64,000 bases of DNA, taken from assembly GCF_000716715.1 (NCBI RefSeq), contig NZ_JNYJ01000032.1, positions 1-64,000 of the forward strand, written 5' to 3'. Made by a program: the position numbers and the translations under genes. Under the pieces are notes generated by a model. That model made no database searches. It worked only from the letters and a program-made list of their open reading frames with translations, and had not been told where the DNA came from. The stretch is from Dactylosporangium aurantiacum (lineage in GTDB: Bacteria; Actinomycetota; Actinomycetes; Mycobacteriales; Micromonosporaceae). Positions 1 through 7,625 of this stretch are shown piece by piece. Position 1 is the first letter of the stretch. Every line of letters starts with the position of its first letter.

Positions 1-282
1 CGGGCTTACGGCGCCGGCGCTTGCGCCGGGCGCCGCTTGCACGCCGAGCCGGGCGACCACGTCCGGGCTGCGCCGAAGGCGCCTTGATCTAGTACAGCCA
101 GATTCGGCAACGACCAGCGCCAGACACCAGCGCCTGTCCTCTGGCCGGTCCGAGTCGACACTATTGGCGCACAAGCCGCATCGATCGAGGCAACCCTCTT
201 CACGCCAGACGCACGATGCTGCAATGATGCGGCGAGTCGATGCAATCGACGCAGACCAACTTCAACACGACGGCGAGAATCT

Positions 283-669
283 GTGGATCTTAGAATCGGA
301 GTAAGTGGATCAGGGGCTGAAGTGCGCTCCCTCTATGACTGGCTGCGCCGCGAAACGGAGCTGAGAGGCTGCCGGCTCCGCGTGGAATCCGCAGCCAGCA
401 ACGATGAGCAGGCCATGGGAGCACCACTGGAGATTGTTCTTGCGGTCACAGCGGCCGTGGCGCCGGTGCTTGTACGGGTTCTTCCCGTTTGGTTTCAGAA
501 CCGCCACTCTGATGTTGAGGTGACAATTACAAACGCACAGGGCCGTGTGGTCAGCCTTTCAGGCAAGCGCCTTGCAAATCCGGAGGAGGTCGTCAATCGC
601 GTCTTAGAGATTTCCCGTACTGAAATCGAGGATAGGAGCGGAGATCGCGGTGACGCTGCCACATCGTGA
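283..669 (+). CDS. EACC1-like effector-associated protein
   Basis: A 128-residue protein resembling effector-associated constant component 1 (EACC1), a small family encoded next to effectors in bacterial conflict systems. The N-terminal half has the family-like pattern LYDWLRRETELRGCR. A hydrophobic stretch follows (residues about 48-68, EIVLAVTAAVAPVLVRVLPVW), then a polar C-terminal beta-rich part (DVEVTITNAQGRVVSLSG). The gene overlaps the next one, a caspase-like protease, by 20 bp, so the two are almost certainly co-translated. The start is a GTG with only a weak Shine-Dalgarno. Base composition is clearly lower in GC than the bulk of the window, which suggests recent acquisition. The family call rests on remembered sequence pattern, not a search. 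A role as linker or sensor for the protease is inference. Confidence 0.7.
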   Translation: MDLRIGVSGSGAEVRSLYDWLRRETELRGCRLRVESAASNDEQAMGAPLEIVLAVTAAVAPVLVRVLPVWFQNRHSDVEVTITNAQGRVVSLSGKRLANPEEVVNRVLEISRTEIEDRSGDRGDAATS

Positions 670-2623
670 CCGCTCACGAGCGATATTGATCGGATCTTCT
701 ACTTACTCTTCCCGGAAGCTGATAAACATTCCTGCGGTAACGAATAATATAACCGCTCTCGCCGCAATATTTACCGATCCCCTTCATGGACATCTTGCAC
801 ACAAGAATTGCGAAGTAGTTCGCAATCCGGCAAATCCAGTGGACCTTTACAGGCAGATCAGGGAAACCGCCTCATCCGCGCTAGATACTCTCATCATATA
901 TTTTTCTGGGCATGGCCTTGTAAGCTCTAAGGGTGAGCTGTTTCTGGCACTCAAAGAGACAGACCCAAGCGACCTCCGGCATACGGCATTTACGTTTGAG
1001 GCCGTTCGGGAAATCTTGGCAGAGTGTCCCGCAGAGCGCCGCGTCGTCATTTTAGATTGCTGTTACAGTGGCCGCGCAATTGACTCATTCATGTCTGACC
1101 GCGATGGCGCCGTTGCGGGGCAGGTCCATATCGAGGGAACGTACACACTAACCTCTTCTGACGGCAATCGACTCTCGGTAGCGCCAAAAGGGGCAGAGTT
1201 TACCGCGTTTTCCGGTGAGCTAATTTCCACGTTGCGCCAGGGAATTCAGGGCGGGCCAGAGCTGATTAGATTGAGCTCGGATCTGTACCCGGTCGTTCGC
1301 GCCTCGTTGAGCGCTAAGGGACTACCGAGTCCTTTACAAGTCGGATTCCAAACGATTGGCAGCCTTGCACTCACGAAGAATCCTGCGTTCGACAGTCGAG
1401 CCACATCGCATCACAGTTCGCCAGGTCCTCGGTCTCGTCGCGATGAACCGTCGCGTACACGGCAGGCTTCCAGTGGCTCATGGCTCGACGGTATCGATAC
1501 TTCGGCCGAGCTGACTTTCGTAAACCCGCCAGAGCGCACGACGACCGGAGAGGCGGGCTGCGCCGCTTTCGCTTCCACCACAATTGCCCTCTTTCTTTCT
1601 TTGTTTATCGCCTGGATTGACGGGTTTGGCAAACCCTCTACGGCCCTCTCTTTAAGTGCAATAGCGGCCTGCGTCACGGTAGCAACGGCATGGTTTTCGA
1701 GGAAACGAAAAATTGCTGGGAGCGTTCTCGCGCTTGGTACAACGGCAGGTTACATCTGGCTGTCGATCTCCAGCGGCATGTCAGACCATTGGGCGCTCAT
1801 GACTCTCTCCGCAATCGAGGTTGTCGCCTTCTCCATTGCGGCAATCTTCTGTATCGCTATGGGAGCAGAAACAGAAGATGATATGCAGAGACGGGCCGTC
1901 GAACGGGAACTGGACCCCGACTCCATCATGCAAATGCGGATTGAAGCAACTCCACTAACGAACGCCATCCGCAACTCTCGCTGGTTTGGACGGCCTTCGG
2001 ACCTTCCAATTTTTGACCATTTAGCCCATCTTCCTTCTGCTCGATTCATTGAAATCCCGGCCAGATTCTCACTAGCTGCTTCTCGCTCCGGAGTCTCACC
2101 TAGCAGCGGATTCGATTTTGGGGAGCAGATTGATGCTCCAGACCGTCAGATTGGACCAAGTTACGCAGTTATCTGCGGTACCAAGATTGTAATGGTATAT
2201 TTGCTTCCGTGGGGCCCCGGCAGCTACCACCGGATGAACAACGCCTCGTCTGATCTCCGCTGCGATGGCGCACTCTTCGAAGCTGGCAAGCAGGACATAG
2301 AGCGCGTATCGCGGAACCTAGATGTTTGGCGTGGCCGCCTTAACGACGGAGCGGTAGTTGCTGGGCTCATGCTGGTCGTTTCGCCGCCCGAAAAGTCGAA
2401 AACAAAGCGTCGCAGTAATACGGGGGCTTACACGACGGTGGTCCGCGATGCCTCCAGCAGCGAAACTCGTCTCTCTACACCGGAGGCCGGAGGGGATGAG
2501 GTTGGCCACTTCTTGGCGACAGATGCACACTTGATTGATCTGCGAATCATGGGAAATCTATTGTCTTACGGATCATCTCGTGCCCGCTCGGTTCTAGACG
2601 CATCGACACTGGGAGCGGATTGA
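650..2623 (+). CDS. membrane-anchored caspase-like (C14) protease
   Basis: A 657-residue protein. Residues about 8-240 form a caspase/metacaspase-type domain: catalytic His in YFSGHG (H88) and catalytic Cys in LDCCYSG (C137/C138). A Ser/Arg-rich linker (about 248-280) leads to four hydrophobic segments (about 304-323, 331-349, 355-373, 381-404), so the protease is probably tethered to the membrane. The last 250 residues are a soluble domain I cannot assign. Its YAVICGTKIVMVYLLPWGPG core and later LMLVVSPP strand recall NERD-like or restriction-fold domains, but this is weak. The GTG start overlaps the EACC1-like gene and has GGAG upstream. Low GC and codon use unlike the rest of the window point to horizontal transfer. 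The protease call is firm. A suicide or anti-phage role is inference from the EACC1 partner. Confidence 0.85.
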   Translation: MTLPHRDRSRAILIGSSTYSSRKLINIPAVTNNITALAAIFTDPLHGHLAHKNCEVVRNPANPVDLYRQIRETASSALDTLIIYFSGHGLVSSKGELFLALKETDPSDLRHTAFTFEAVREILAECPAERRVVILDCCYSGRAIDSFMSDRDGAVAGQVHIEGTYTLTSSDGNRLSVAPKGAEFTAFSGELISTLRQGIQGGPELIRLSSDLYPVVRASLSAKGLPSPLQVGFQTIGSLALTKNPAFDSRATSHHSSPGPRSRRDEPSRTRQASSGSWLDGIDTSAELTFVNPPERTTTGEAGCAAFASTTIALFLSLFIAWIDGFGKPSTALSLSAIAACVTVATAWFSRKRKIAGSVLALGTTAGYIWLSISSGMSDHWALMTLSAIEVVAFSIAAIFCIAMGAETEDDMQRRAVERELDPDSIMQMRIEATPLTNAIRNSRWFGRPSDLPIFDHLAHLPSARFIEIPARFSLAASRSGVSPSSGFDFGEQIDAPDRQIGPSYAVICGTKIVMVYLLPWGPGSYHRMNNASSDLRCDGALFEAGKQDIERVSRNLDVWRGRLNDGAVVAGLMLVVSPPEKSKTKRRSNTGAYTTVVRDASSSETRLSTPEAGGDEVGHFLATDAHLIDLRIMGNLLSYGSSRARSVLDASTLGAD

Positions 2624-2645
2624 ATTTGGATGCCGCTTCGGCCGC

Positions 2646-3326
2646 TTAGCTTATCAGGCGACTCGTATAGCCGGCCTTAACTAGATTGTTCAATGCAGCG
2701 CGAACCGAACTTGGCATTTCCTGCGCGACGGCGAAACCTCGGACCGCGTAGACGTCGATTCGCTGCGTATCGCCAACTATCATATCGATCACCTTGGTAG
2801 GACTTCCGATGCTCCGCACATAGTCATCCAAACACAAAGGCCGAGACGCACACACTACGTCTAAGTCGGGCCAGATCTTTTTGGCAGTCGCGTACGCTCG
2901 ACGCTGCTGGTATGGCCTGGACATGACTATTGCCGATTGCACGCGGGCTCCGCGTTCGTCGAGCAGCTTGCGGGTCAGTTCGAAGTTCTGCTGTGTGTTG
3001 GCGGCGTTAGGTTCAACCAACACTGCGTTGTCGGGAACGCCGTGCTCGATGGCGTATTCGGCATAGTGGACTGCTTCGCCGCGGGGGAAGCGGTCAATCG
3101 TGGTTGGGGCGTTGGCGCCGGTGAAGACGATGCGGGGGAAGTAGCCGCGGTGGTAGAGGTCGGTGGCGATGATGGCGACGCCCAGGTCGTGGCTGCCGAG
3201 GCCGATGCCGATGTCGCAGGGGCGTAGTTCGTGGTGCATGTTGTGGTAGTCCCACAGGGTTTCGACGTCGGCGCGGTGTTCGGCGGGGATGGTGGTCGCC
3301 GGGGTGCTCTGGTCGGCATGCGTCAC
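2646..3326 (-). CDS. YdcF/SanA-like (DUF218) family protein
   Basis: A 226-residue soluble protein with the YdcF pattern: an early glycine-rich strand (CDIGIGLGSHDLG), a VFTGAN strand, the NTQQNFELTRKLL helix with acidic and Asn residues, and an IVMSRPYQQRRAYATAKK segment typical of DUF218 proteins. The family binds nucleotide-like ligands; the reaction is not settled. There is no signal peptide, unlike the membrane-bound SanA branch. It lies 33 bp downstream of the XRE regulator on the same strand and is probably its co-transcribed output. The 3' half of the gene (about 2,646-3,060) is visibly lower in GC than the 5' half, as if a recombination junction passed through it. The start is GTG. 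Confidence 0.75.
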   Translation of the reverse strand: MTHADQSTPATTIPAEHRADVETLWDYHNMHHELRPCDIGIGLGSHDLGVAIIATDLYHRGYFPRIVFTGANAPTTIDRFPRGEAVHYAEYAIEHGVPDNAVLVEPNAANTQQNFELTRKLLDERGARVQSAIVMSRPYQQRRAYATAKKIWPDLDVVCASRPLCLDDYVRSIGSPTKVIDMIVGDTQRIDVYAVRGFAVAQEMPSSVRAALNNLVKAGYTSRLIS

Positions 3327-3359
3327 GCCAACACAGTAGGCGGGGACGGGCTGGCGCGC

Positions 3360-4574
3360 TCAGTCCATGACGTCGAGCCGGCGGGCCAGGTCGACCAGCA
3401 CCGTTGAGGGCTTCGTACGCTGGTGGCGGATCCAGGAGAGAACCAGCTGGCGGCTCAGGACGTGGTAGCGGACCTGTTCGGGGGCCATCTTCTCGGCGGC
3501 GAGGACGGTGTCGAGGGCTTCGTCGGCTCGGTTCCAGGCGCTGAGGGCGCGGGCCACTTCGAGTGAGTGGCGTACGCGGCGTTCCATCGGCAGGCCAGAT
3601 GTGTCGACGCGCGGGCCGAGGTCCACGGCGACCTGGATGTCGCCGAGCTCGGCGGCGGTGGCGACGCGGTGGATGGCGACATTGGTCGGGCCAAACGCGG
3701 TCCACAGGTGATTCGCGTCATGGCCGAGACGCTGGGCAGCCTCATCGGCGGCTGTCAGGAACGTGCGGGTGGCGATGGCGTCGTTGGCACGGGCGGCTGC
3801 GATCGAGCCGGCGAGGAACAGCGTCCCGTACACCGACAGCAGCTCGGGCGTCGCGTTGGACAGGTGCGGCTCCAGGTAGTTCGCCGCGTCGTTGGTGAGC
3901 TGCACGGCCTCGCGGTAGCGGCCCGTCGCCTGGAGCGCGTGAGCGACGGAGCGCAGCAGCGTCCCGGTCAGCACCACGTCGCCGGCGGCTCGGGCGGCGC
4001 CGAGACCTCGGTCGGCGGCGATCCAGGACAGGTCTGCTTCGCCGATCTTCGTCAGCTGCACGGCGGCCAGCTGGTACGCGAGGCCGAGCACCCGTCGCGC
4101 GTCGTCGAGCGCGTCACCAGACATCGCGCTTACTGCGGCTTCGGCGTGGGCGATGAGGCTCGGCAGGCGGCCGGTCACGTACCCGAACCGCGCGTCCTGG
4201 TAGGCGTCCCAGAGCGTCTTCAGCTCCTGCTGCAGAACGTCGATCGGCGGTGGCTCCACCGACGAACCCGTGCCGAACGGCGTCACCTTGCGGTAGTCCA
4301 TGAGGGCGGCGCGGAGAGCGGGGACGGTGCGCATGCCGCTGTCGCTGGTCCAGGAGACGAGGGATGGTTCGGCGACCAGGTCGGCGAGGGCGACGTCGAG
4401 CACGTCGGCGAGGGATTTAATGACGGAGAGCCGGTCGAGCTGGATGCGGTTGTTCTCCACCTTGCTCAGCCAGTCCTCGGTGCGGTCGACAAGACCAGCG
4501 AGGACCTCTTGCGACATGCCGCGCCGGCGGCGGTACCAGGCGACCCGTTCGCCGATGGTCAAGGTGTTCGTCAT
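3360..4574 (-). CDS. XRE-family regulator with TPR-like C-terminal region
   Basis: A 404-residue protein beginning MTNTLTIGERVAWYRRRRG. The N-terminal helix-turn-helix runs about residues 8-62 (GMSQEVLAGLVDRTEDWLSK, then VENNRIQLDRLSVIKSLADVL). A long alpha-helical, alanine-rich region of tetratricopeptide type follows to the end. Actinobacterial regulators of this build commonly sit beside DUF397 genes, as here. A longer reading upstream to 4,664 exists, but the HTH begins immediately after the chosen ATG and the extra 30 residues look non-coding. The promoter region shared with the divergent cluster contains a perfect 8-bp inverted repeat that could be its own operator. Ligand and targets are unknown. 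Confidence 0.8.
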   Translation of the reverse strand: MTNTLTIGERVAWYRRRRGMSQEVLAGLVDRTEDWLSKVENNRIQLDRLSVIKSLADVLDVALADLVAEPSLVSWTSDSGMRTVPALRAALMDYRKVTPFGTGSSVEPPPIDVLQQELKTLWDAYQDARFGYVTGRLPSLIAHAEAAVSAMSGDALDDARRVLGLAYQLAAVQLTKIGEADLSWIAADRGLGAARAAGDVVLTGTLLRSVAHALQATGRYREAVQLTNDAANYLEPHLSNATPELLSVYGTLFLAGSIAAARANDAIATRTFLTAADEAAQRLGHDANHLWTAFGPTNVAIHRVATAAELGDIQVAVDLGPRVDTSGLPMERRVRHSLEVARALSAWNRADEALDTVLAAEKMAPEQVRYHVLSRQLVLSWIRHQRTKPSTVLVDLARRLDVMD

Positions 4575-4610
4575 CCCACGCATGCGGTTAGCGTCGCACC
4601 ACCCTCCGAG

Positions 4611-4635
4611 TTGACCCCGGAACAATTTTCCGGGG
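4611..4635. promoter_or_regulatory. palindromic operator candidate between XRE gene and divergent cluster
   Basis: CCCCGGAA and TTCCGGGG form a perfect inverted repeat (4615-4622 and 4628-4635) around a 5-bp AT-rich spacer, directly preceded by TTGACC. It lies between the XRE gene and the divergently transcribed small genes, the expected place for an XRE autoregulatory site. Assignment to that regulator is inference. Confidence 0.4.
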
Positions 4636-4710
4636 TGAAGGGCGTGGATGGGTAGACGCTTCATCTATGTTTCGGGCGGTCTTGGTCCAGGGTGCCAGCG
4701 GCGGTGGCAC

Positions 4711-4905
4711 GTGACGGTTCACCGCGCTTCGACTTCGACGTGCCGTTCGTGTGAGGGGCGCGGGGTGAAGCTGGTCAGTCGACGGGGGTCACTGACGATG
4801 GCCGAGGACGGTGTGGTGTACGCGGTGCGGCCGTGCGTCGACTGCGGCGGCGTTCCGGCTCTGGATCAGGACGGCTCTGGCCAGGAGACGGAGGCGACCG
4901 AATGA
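4711..4905 (+). CDS. small zinc-ribbon-like protein
   Basis: A protein of about 64 residues with two CxxC-type pairs: CRSCEGRG near the N-terminus and CVDCGG near the middle. The spacing and following glycines resemble half of a DnaJ-type zinc finger, so it probably binds one zinc ion. The GTG start is uncertain; an in-frame ATG at 4,648 would add 21 residues of low coding character. The stop codon overlaps the ATG of the next gene (ATGA), indicating translational coupling within the DUF397 cluster. Function unknown. Confidence 0.5.
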   Translation: MTVHRASTSTCRSCEGRGVKLVSRRGSLTMAEDGVVYAVRPCVDCGGVPALDQDGSGQETEATE

Positions 4906-5219
4906 GAGCTACGACGTTCCGCGTGGCGACAGTGCCGGTGGCGCCACAGCCGGACCTCGACCTGGATGTCCGAACGCTGCGGTGCTGGGGCGCGGTCGAC
5001 GAGGACGGCGACCCGGTCCTCGTGCTCAAAGACGACGACGTGACCGTGGTCATCGACTTCGGGTTTGGCGGCGCATGGGACACCGCGATCCGGGCAGCCG
5101 AACGGCTCAGTGACGAGGCATTGGCGTACGCGTCGAAGCTTCGGGAACTGATGGCCGCCCAGCAGACGCCGGCCGACAAGGAGCTGGCGCAAGAGAACAA
5201 GGAGGAACCATGCAGGTGA
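4902..5219 (+). CDS. hypothetical protein in DUF397 cluster
   Basis: A 105-residue acidic protein starting MRATTFRVATVPV. It has no signal peptide, membrane segment or motif I recognise. The middle reads as short beta strands (DPVLVLKDDDVTVVIDFG) followed by a helix (DEALAYASKLRELMAA). The gene is coupled at both ends: its ATG overlaps the stop of the zinc-ribbon gene, and its TGA overlaps the start of the DUF397 gene by 10 bp. The context is a regulator accessory cluster opposite an XRE gene. Function not assigned. Confidence 0.6.
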   Translation: MRATTFRVATVPVAPQPDLDLDVRTLRCWGAVDEDGDPVLVLKDDDVTVVIDFGFGGAWDTAIRAAERLSDEALAYASKLRELMAAQQTPADKELAQENKEEPCR

Positions 5220-5443
5220 CCAAGGACGGCGTGACCGTCGACCTGGCCGCCGCGAGCTGGGTCAAGAGCAGCAAGAGCGGTCCGTACTCCGACAACTGCG
5301 TCGAAGTGACCGGCCTCGACGGCCCGCTCGTCGCGGTACGGGACTCCAAAAGCCCGGACGGCGCGGTGCTGGCGTTCACGCCGGACGAGTGGAACGCGTT
5401 CGTCGCGGGCGCGCAGGGCGGCGAGTTCAACCGGACCCAGTAG
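5210..5443 (+). CDS. DUF397 domain protein
   Basis: A 77-residue protein with the DUF397 signature: W(V/R)KSSxS around SWVKSSKSG, the NCVEV motif, VAVRDSKSPDG, and LAFTPDEWNAFVAG near the C-terminus. Small DUF397 proteins partner XRE regulators in actinomycetes, where they act in development and antibiotic control circuits. The XRE gene at 3,360-4,574 on the opposite strand is the probable partner. The ATG is preceded by AAGGAGGAACC, a strong ribosome binding site. Confidence 0.9.
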   Translation: MQVTKDGVTVDLAAASWVKSSKSGPYSDNCVEVTGLDGPLVAVRDSKSPDGAVLAFTPDEWNAFVAGAQGGEFNRTQ

Positions 5444-5557
5444 CAGCGTGATGGCGTGGAGGCGGCCCCTCGATGCTGGTATCACCGAGGGACCGCCACC
5501 CATCGTGACACCTCCGGGCGACACCCGGAACACGTGGAAGGGCGGCGCAGCACGATC

Positions 5558-5935
5558 GTGCAAGACGACCTTCGCGGTGACGCGCTCCGGCTGGAGATCG
5601 CCATCGCGCTCCTGCCCCTCGTCGGCCGCGTGCAACAGGTCGACGGCAACGATCGGGTGCTCGGCAACCGGGGCAACCGGCTCACCGACCAGGAAGACCG
5701 GCGGCTCGTCATCGACGACGCGGCCCGCGGCTGGGAAGCGCTCGGCGCGACGCAGCAGCGAAGCTACGGCGCGGATCTGAGAGCGGCGCTGTACGCGTAC
5801 ACCTGCGACTACGTCGAAGCGGTCGAGGCCAGCGGTCCCGACCTCGACGAGGCGGATGCACGCACGTACGAGAGCGCGATGGAAACGCTGTGGCGAAGGC
5901 ACGCTGACGCTCTGCGCGCAGCAAACACGAACTGA
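5558..5935 (+). CDS. hypothetical protein
   Basis: A protein of about 125 residues from a GTG start (MQDDLRGDALRLEIAIALLP). It is predicted mostly helical and acidic, with no membrane segment or known motif. The frame stays open upstream to 5,456, but that stretch reads as non-coding (proline, histidine and arginine runs). Its position between the DUF397 gene and the AICE GntR gene leaves open whether it belongs to the cluster or to the element. Confidence 0.5.
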   Translation: MQDDLRGDALRLEIAIALLPLVGRVQQVDGNDRVLGNRGNRLTDQEDRRLVIDDAARGWEALGATQQRSYGADLRAALYAYTCDYVEAVEASGPDLDEADARTYESAMETLWRRHADALRAANTN

Positions 5936-6027
5936 TCAGGGCCTCGGCATCGTATGGTGTCGAGGCTTCACCGCGCCGCGCTCGTCCTTCCGAAGGATCG
6001 ACAGCGCGGCGCTCACACAGTTAAGGT

Positions 6028-6046
6028 CTTGACAAGCTATGTTGTC
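6028..6046. promoter_or_regulatory. operator/-35 candidate upstream of GntR gene
   Basis: CTTGACAAGCTATGTTGTC contains a -35-like TTGACA and matches the motif CTTAACAAGCTAGGTTCCG at 6853-6871 upstream of the next gene. The same core in two promoters of one element suggests a shared binding site, most simply for the GntR regulator encoded in between. Confidence 0.45.
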
Positions 6047-6067
6047 GTCTTCGAATGGTGGGTCTCC

Positions 6068-6796
6068 GTGCCGATCGAGTACAGACCTCCCAAGTACATA
6101 ACCATCGTCAACGCGCTCCAGGCGCGCATTGAGGACGGCACGTATGCGTCCGGCGAGATGCTGCCCAGCGAGACCGCGCTCATGAACGAGTTCGACACGT
6201 CACGGCCCACGGTCGTGCGGTCGTTGGAGATCCTCAGGCAGGCCGGCTGGATCGACACGCAGCAGGGCAAAGGCCGTTTCGTGCGGTCGAAGCCAGCTGA
6301 GCCGCGGTCGTTGCCGGCGCATGCGGCGTCGCTGCTCGCCAGTGAGGCTGAGGGCCGGCTGCGGATCCTCGACGTTGGCGAGCTGCCCGCTCCGGCGCGA
6401 GCGTCGTCGGCGCTGGATCTGGACGAGGGCGAGCTGGTCGTGGTCCGTCGTCGGCTGGTCAGCGTCGATGGGCTGGGTCCGGTTGAGTTGGGGACGGTGT
6501 ACGTGCCGCTCGATCTCGCCAAAGGCACCGGCATCGGCTCGACGACGCCGCTCGCTGAAGGCGTCCTCCAGCATCTGGCGACCCGCAAGGGCATGCACTT
6601 CGATCATGTCACCGAGCGGATCTCGGCACGGCCGGCCACGGAGGAAGAGGCTGACCTGCTGGACATCGACCCGAACGGCTGGCTGCTCACGGCGCTGTTC
6701 GCCGTGTACGCCCGGGGAGGCAGGCCAGCCTTCGCGCTGGACATCGCGGTGCCGCCGGCCCGCCATGAGTTCGAGGACTCGTTCTCGATTGCTTAG
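6068..6796 (+). CDS. GntR-family regulator of the AICE
   Basis: A 242-residue protein from GTG (VPIEYRPPKYITIVNALQARI). An N-terminal winged helix (about 10-75) carries the GntR hallmark GEMLPSETALMNEFDTSRPTVVRSLEILRQAGWI followed by QGKGRFV. The C-terminal UTRA-like ligand-binding domain belongs to the HutC subfamily. KorSA of pSAM2 is a GntR protein that represses the element's activator gene, and this one sits in the same place, upstream of a Pra-type gene. Repeated CTTRACAAG motifs flank both genes. The GTG was chosen because the upstream in-frame sequence contains the operator-like region. Confidence 0.85.
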   Translation: MPIEYRPPKYITIVNALQARIEDGTYASGEMLPSETALMNEFDTSRPTVVRSLEILRQAGWIDTQQGKGRFVRSKPAEPRSLPAHAASLLASEAEGRLRILDVGELPAPARASSALDLDEGELVVVRRRLVSVDGLGPVELGTVYVPLDLAKGTGIGSTTPLAEGVLQHLATRKGMHFDHVTERISARPATEEEADLLDIDPNGWLLTALFAVYARGGRPAFALDIAVPPARHEFEDSFSIA

Positions 6797-6852
6797 GTGG
6801 ATGGCTCGCATTACTCGAATGCGAGCCATCCACAAGTTTCTCAGTCCGAACA

Positions 6853-6904
6853 CTTAACAAGCTAGGTTCCGTCGCTACACTTGAGTTGCACATAACAAGT
6901 TAAG
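6853..6904. promoter_or_regulatory. repeated operator-like motifs upstream of activator gene
   Basis: CTTAACAAG (6853-6861) and CATAACAAGTTAAG (6891-6904) lie just before the replication/excision activator gene; a related CTTGACAAG lies before the GntR gene. The arrangement fits repression of the activator by the element's GntR protein. Binding is inferred. Confidence 0.45.
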
Positions 6905-6926
6905 TGGTTGTCTGAGAGGAAGTGTT

Positions 6927-7316
6927 GTGGCGCTCAAGGGTGGTAGTCGGTTCTCGATCCGGTTCGAGGACGTTTTCCCTGCTGGCTGCGTGCTGGTGCC
7001 GGACTCGATCGTCGAGGCGCAGGACTACAACGAGGTGACCAAGGCCCGTACGCCCGCGCTGGACAAGCTGACCGGCGCGCGGGTGTGGACGGTCCGGGTC
7101 GTGGACATGGACCCCGACCTCGCCGGCCGGTCGCGGGAGGTGGCGGTGAAGATCTCCGCCCCGGTGCAGCCGGTCCCGGCCAACGGTGCGCCGTTCGCGC
7201 CGGTGGAGTTCGAGGGGATGACGGTCACGCCGTACGTCGGTCCGACCGGTCGGCTCGCGTACTCGTACCGCGCGACGGGCTTCCGCTCGTCGGCTCAGGC
7301 GCGGAAGGCCGCCTGA
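6927..7316 (+). CDS. plasmid replication, integration and excision activator (Pra-like)
   Basis: A 129-residue protein matching the pattern of the actinomycete ICE activator family: RFSIRFEDVFPAG at the start, VQPVPANGAPFAPVEFEGMTVTPYV in the middle, and an aromatic-rich end (LAYSYRATGFRSS). In pSAM2 the Pra protein switches on replication, integration and excision genes. It is preceded by GAGAGGAAGTG and by repeated operator-like motifs, consistent with control by the upstream GntR regulator. Confidence 0.8.
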   Translation: MALKGGSRFSIRFEDVFPAGCVLVPDSIVEAQDYNEVTKARTPALDKLTGARVWTVRVVDMDPDLAGRSREVAVKISAPVQPVPANGAPFAPVEFEGMTVTPYVGPTGRLAYSYRATGFRSSAQARKAA

Positions 7317-7413
7317 CAAGGAAGACAGCGCGGGGCGGTCTGTATGCCGTAGGAAGCCGGACCGCCCGCTGCCAACCAAGCCCATTGCTGAGGTGTGGAA
7401 GGCGGGTTTCATC

Positions 7414-7599
7414 ATGCCCAGATCGGGTTGGCCGCGCAAAAGAAGCCAACCCTGCCCCGGCCAGACACAGCTGCTCATGCCTGTTGCGCGCGATGCGCGC
7501 GGTCGATTCACACGCCTGTTCGCCGGCATGCCGTTCCAGCTCCTCGCGTTCCGCCGCGATGCCCGTGGTCGGTTCGCGTGCCTGGCGGTGGCTGGTTGA
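7414..7599 (+). CDS. possible small AICE protein with RDARGRF repeat
   Basis: A possible protein of 61 residues between the activator and translocase genes. It contains RDARGRF twice (VARDARGRFTR and FRRDARGRFACL). The repeated basic motif hints at a duplicated small nucleic-acid-binding peptide, but ribosome binding is weak and the reading may be spurious. An in-frame GTG at 7,393 would extend it by 7 residues. Confidence 0.35.
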   Translation: MPRSGWPRKRSQPCPGQTQLLMPVARDARGRFTRLFAGMPFQLLAFRRDARGRFACLAVAG

Positions 7600-7625
7600 G
7601 CAGCGTCTCTGGGGAGGGTCGAACC

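Noticed and set aside
10..34. GC-rich imperfect palindrome at the window start
   Set aside because: GGCGCCGGCGC/GCGCCGGGCGCC has a bulge and no context; it may be a terminator of a gene outside the window. I saw no gene in 1-282.
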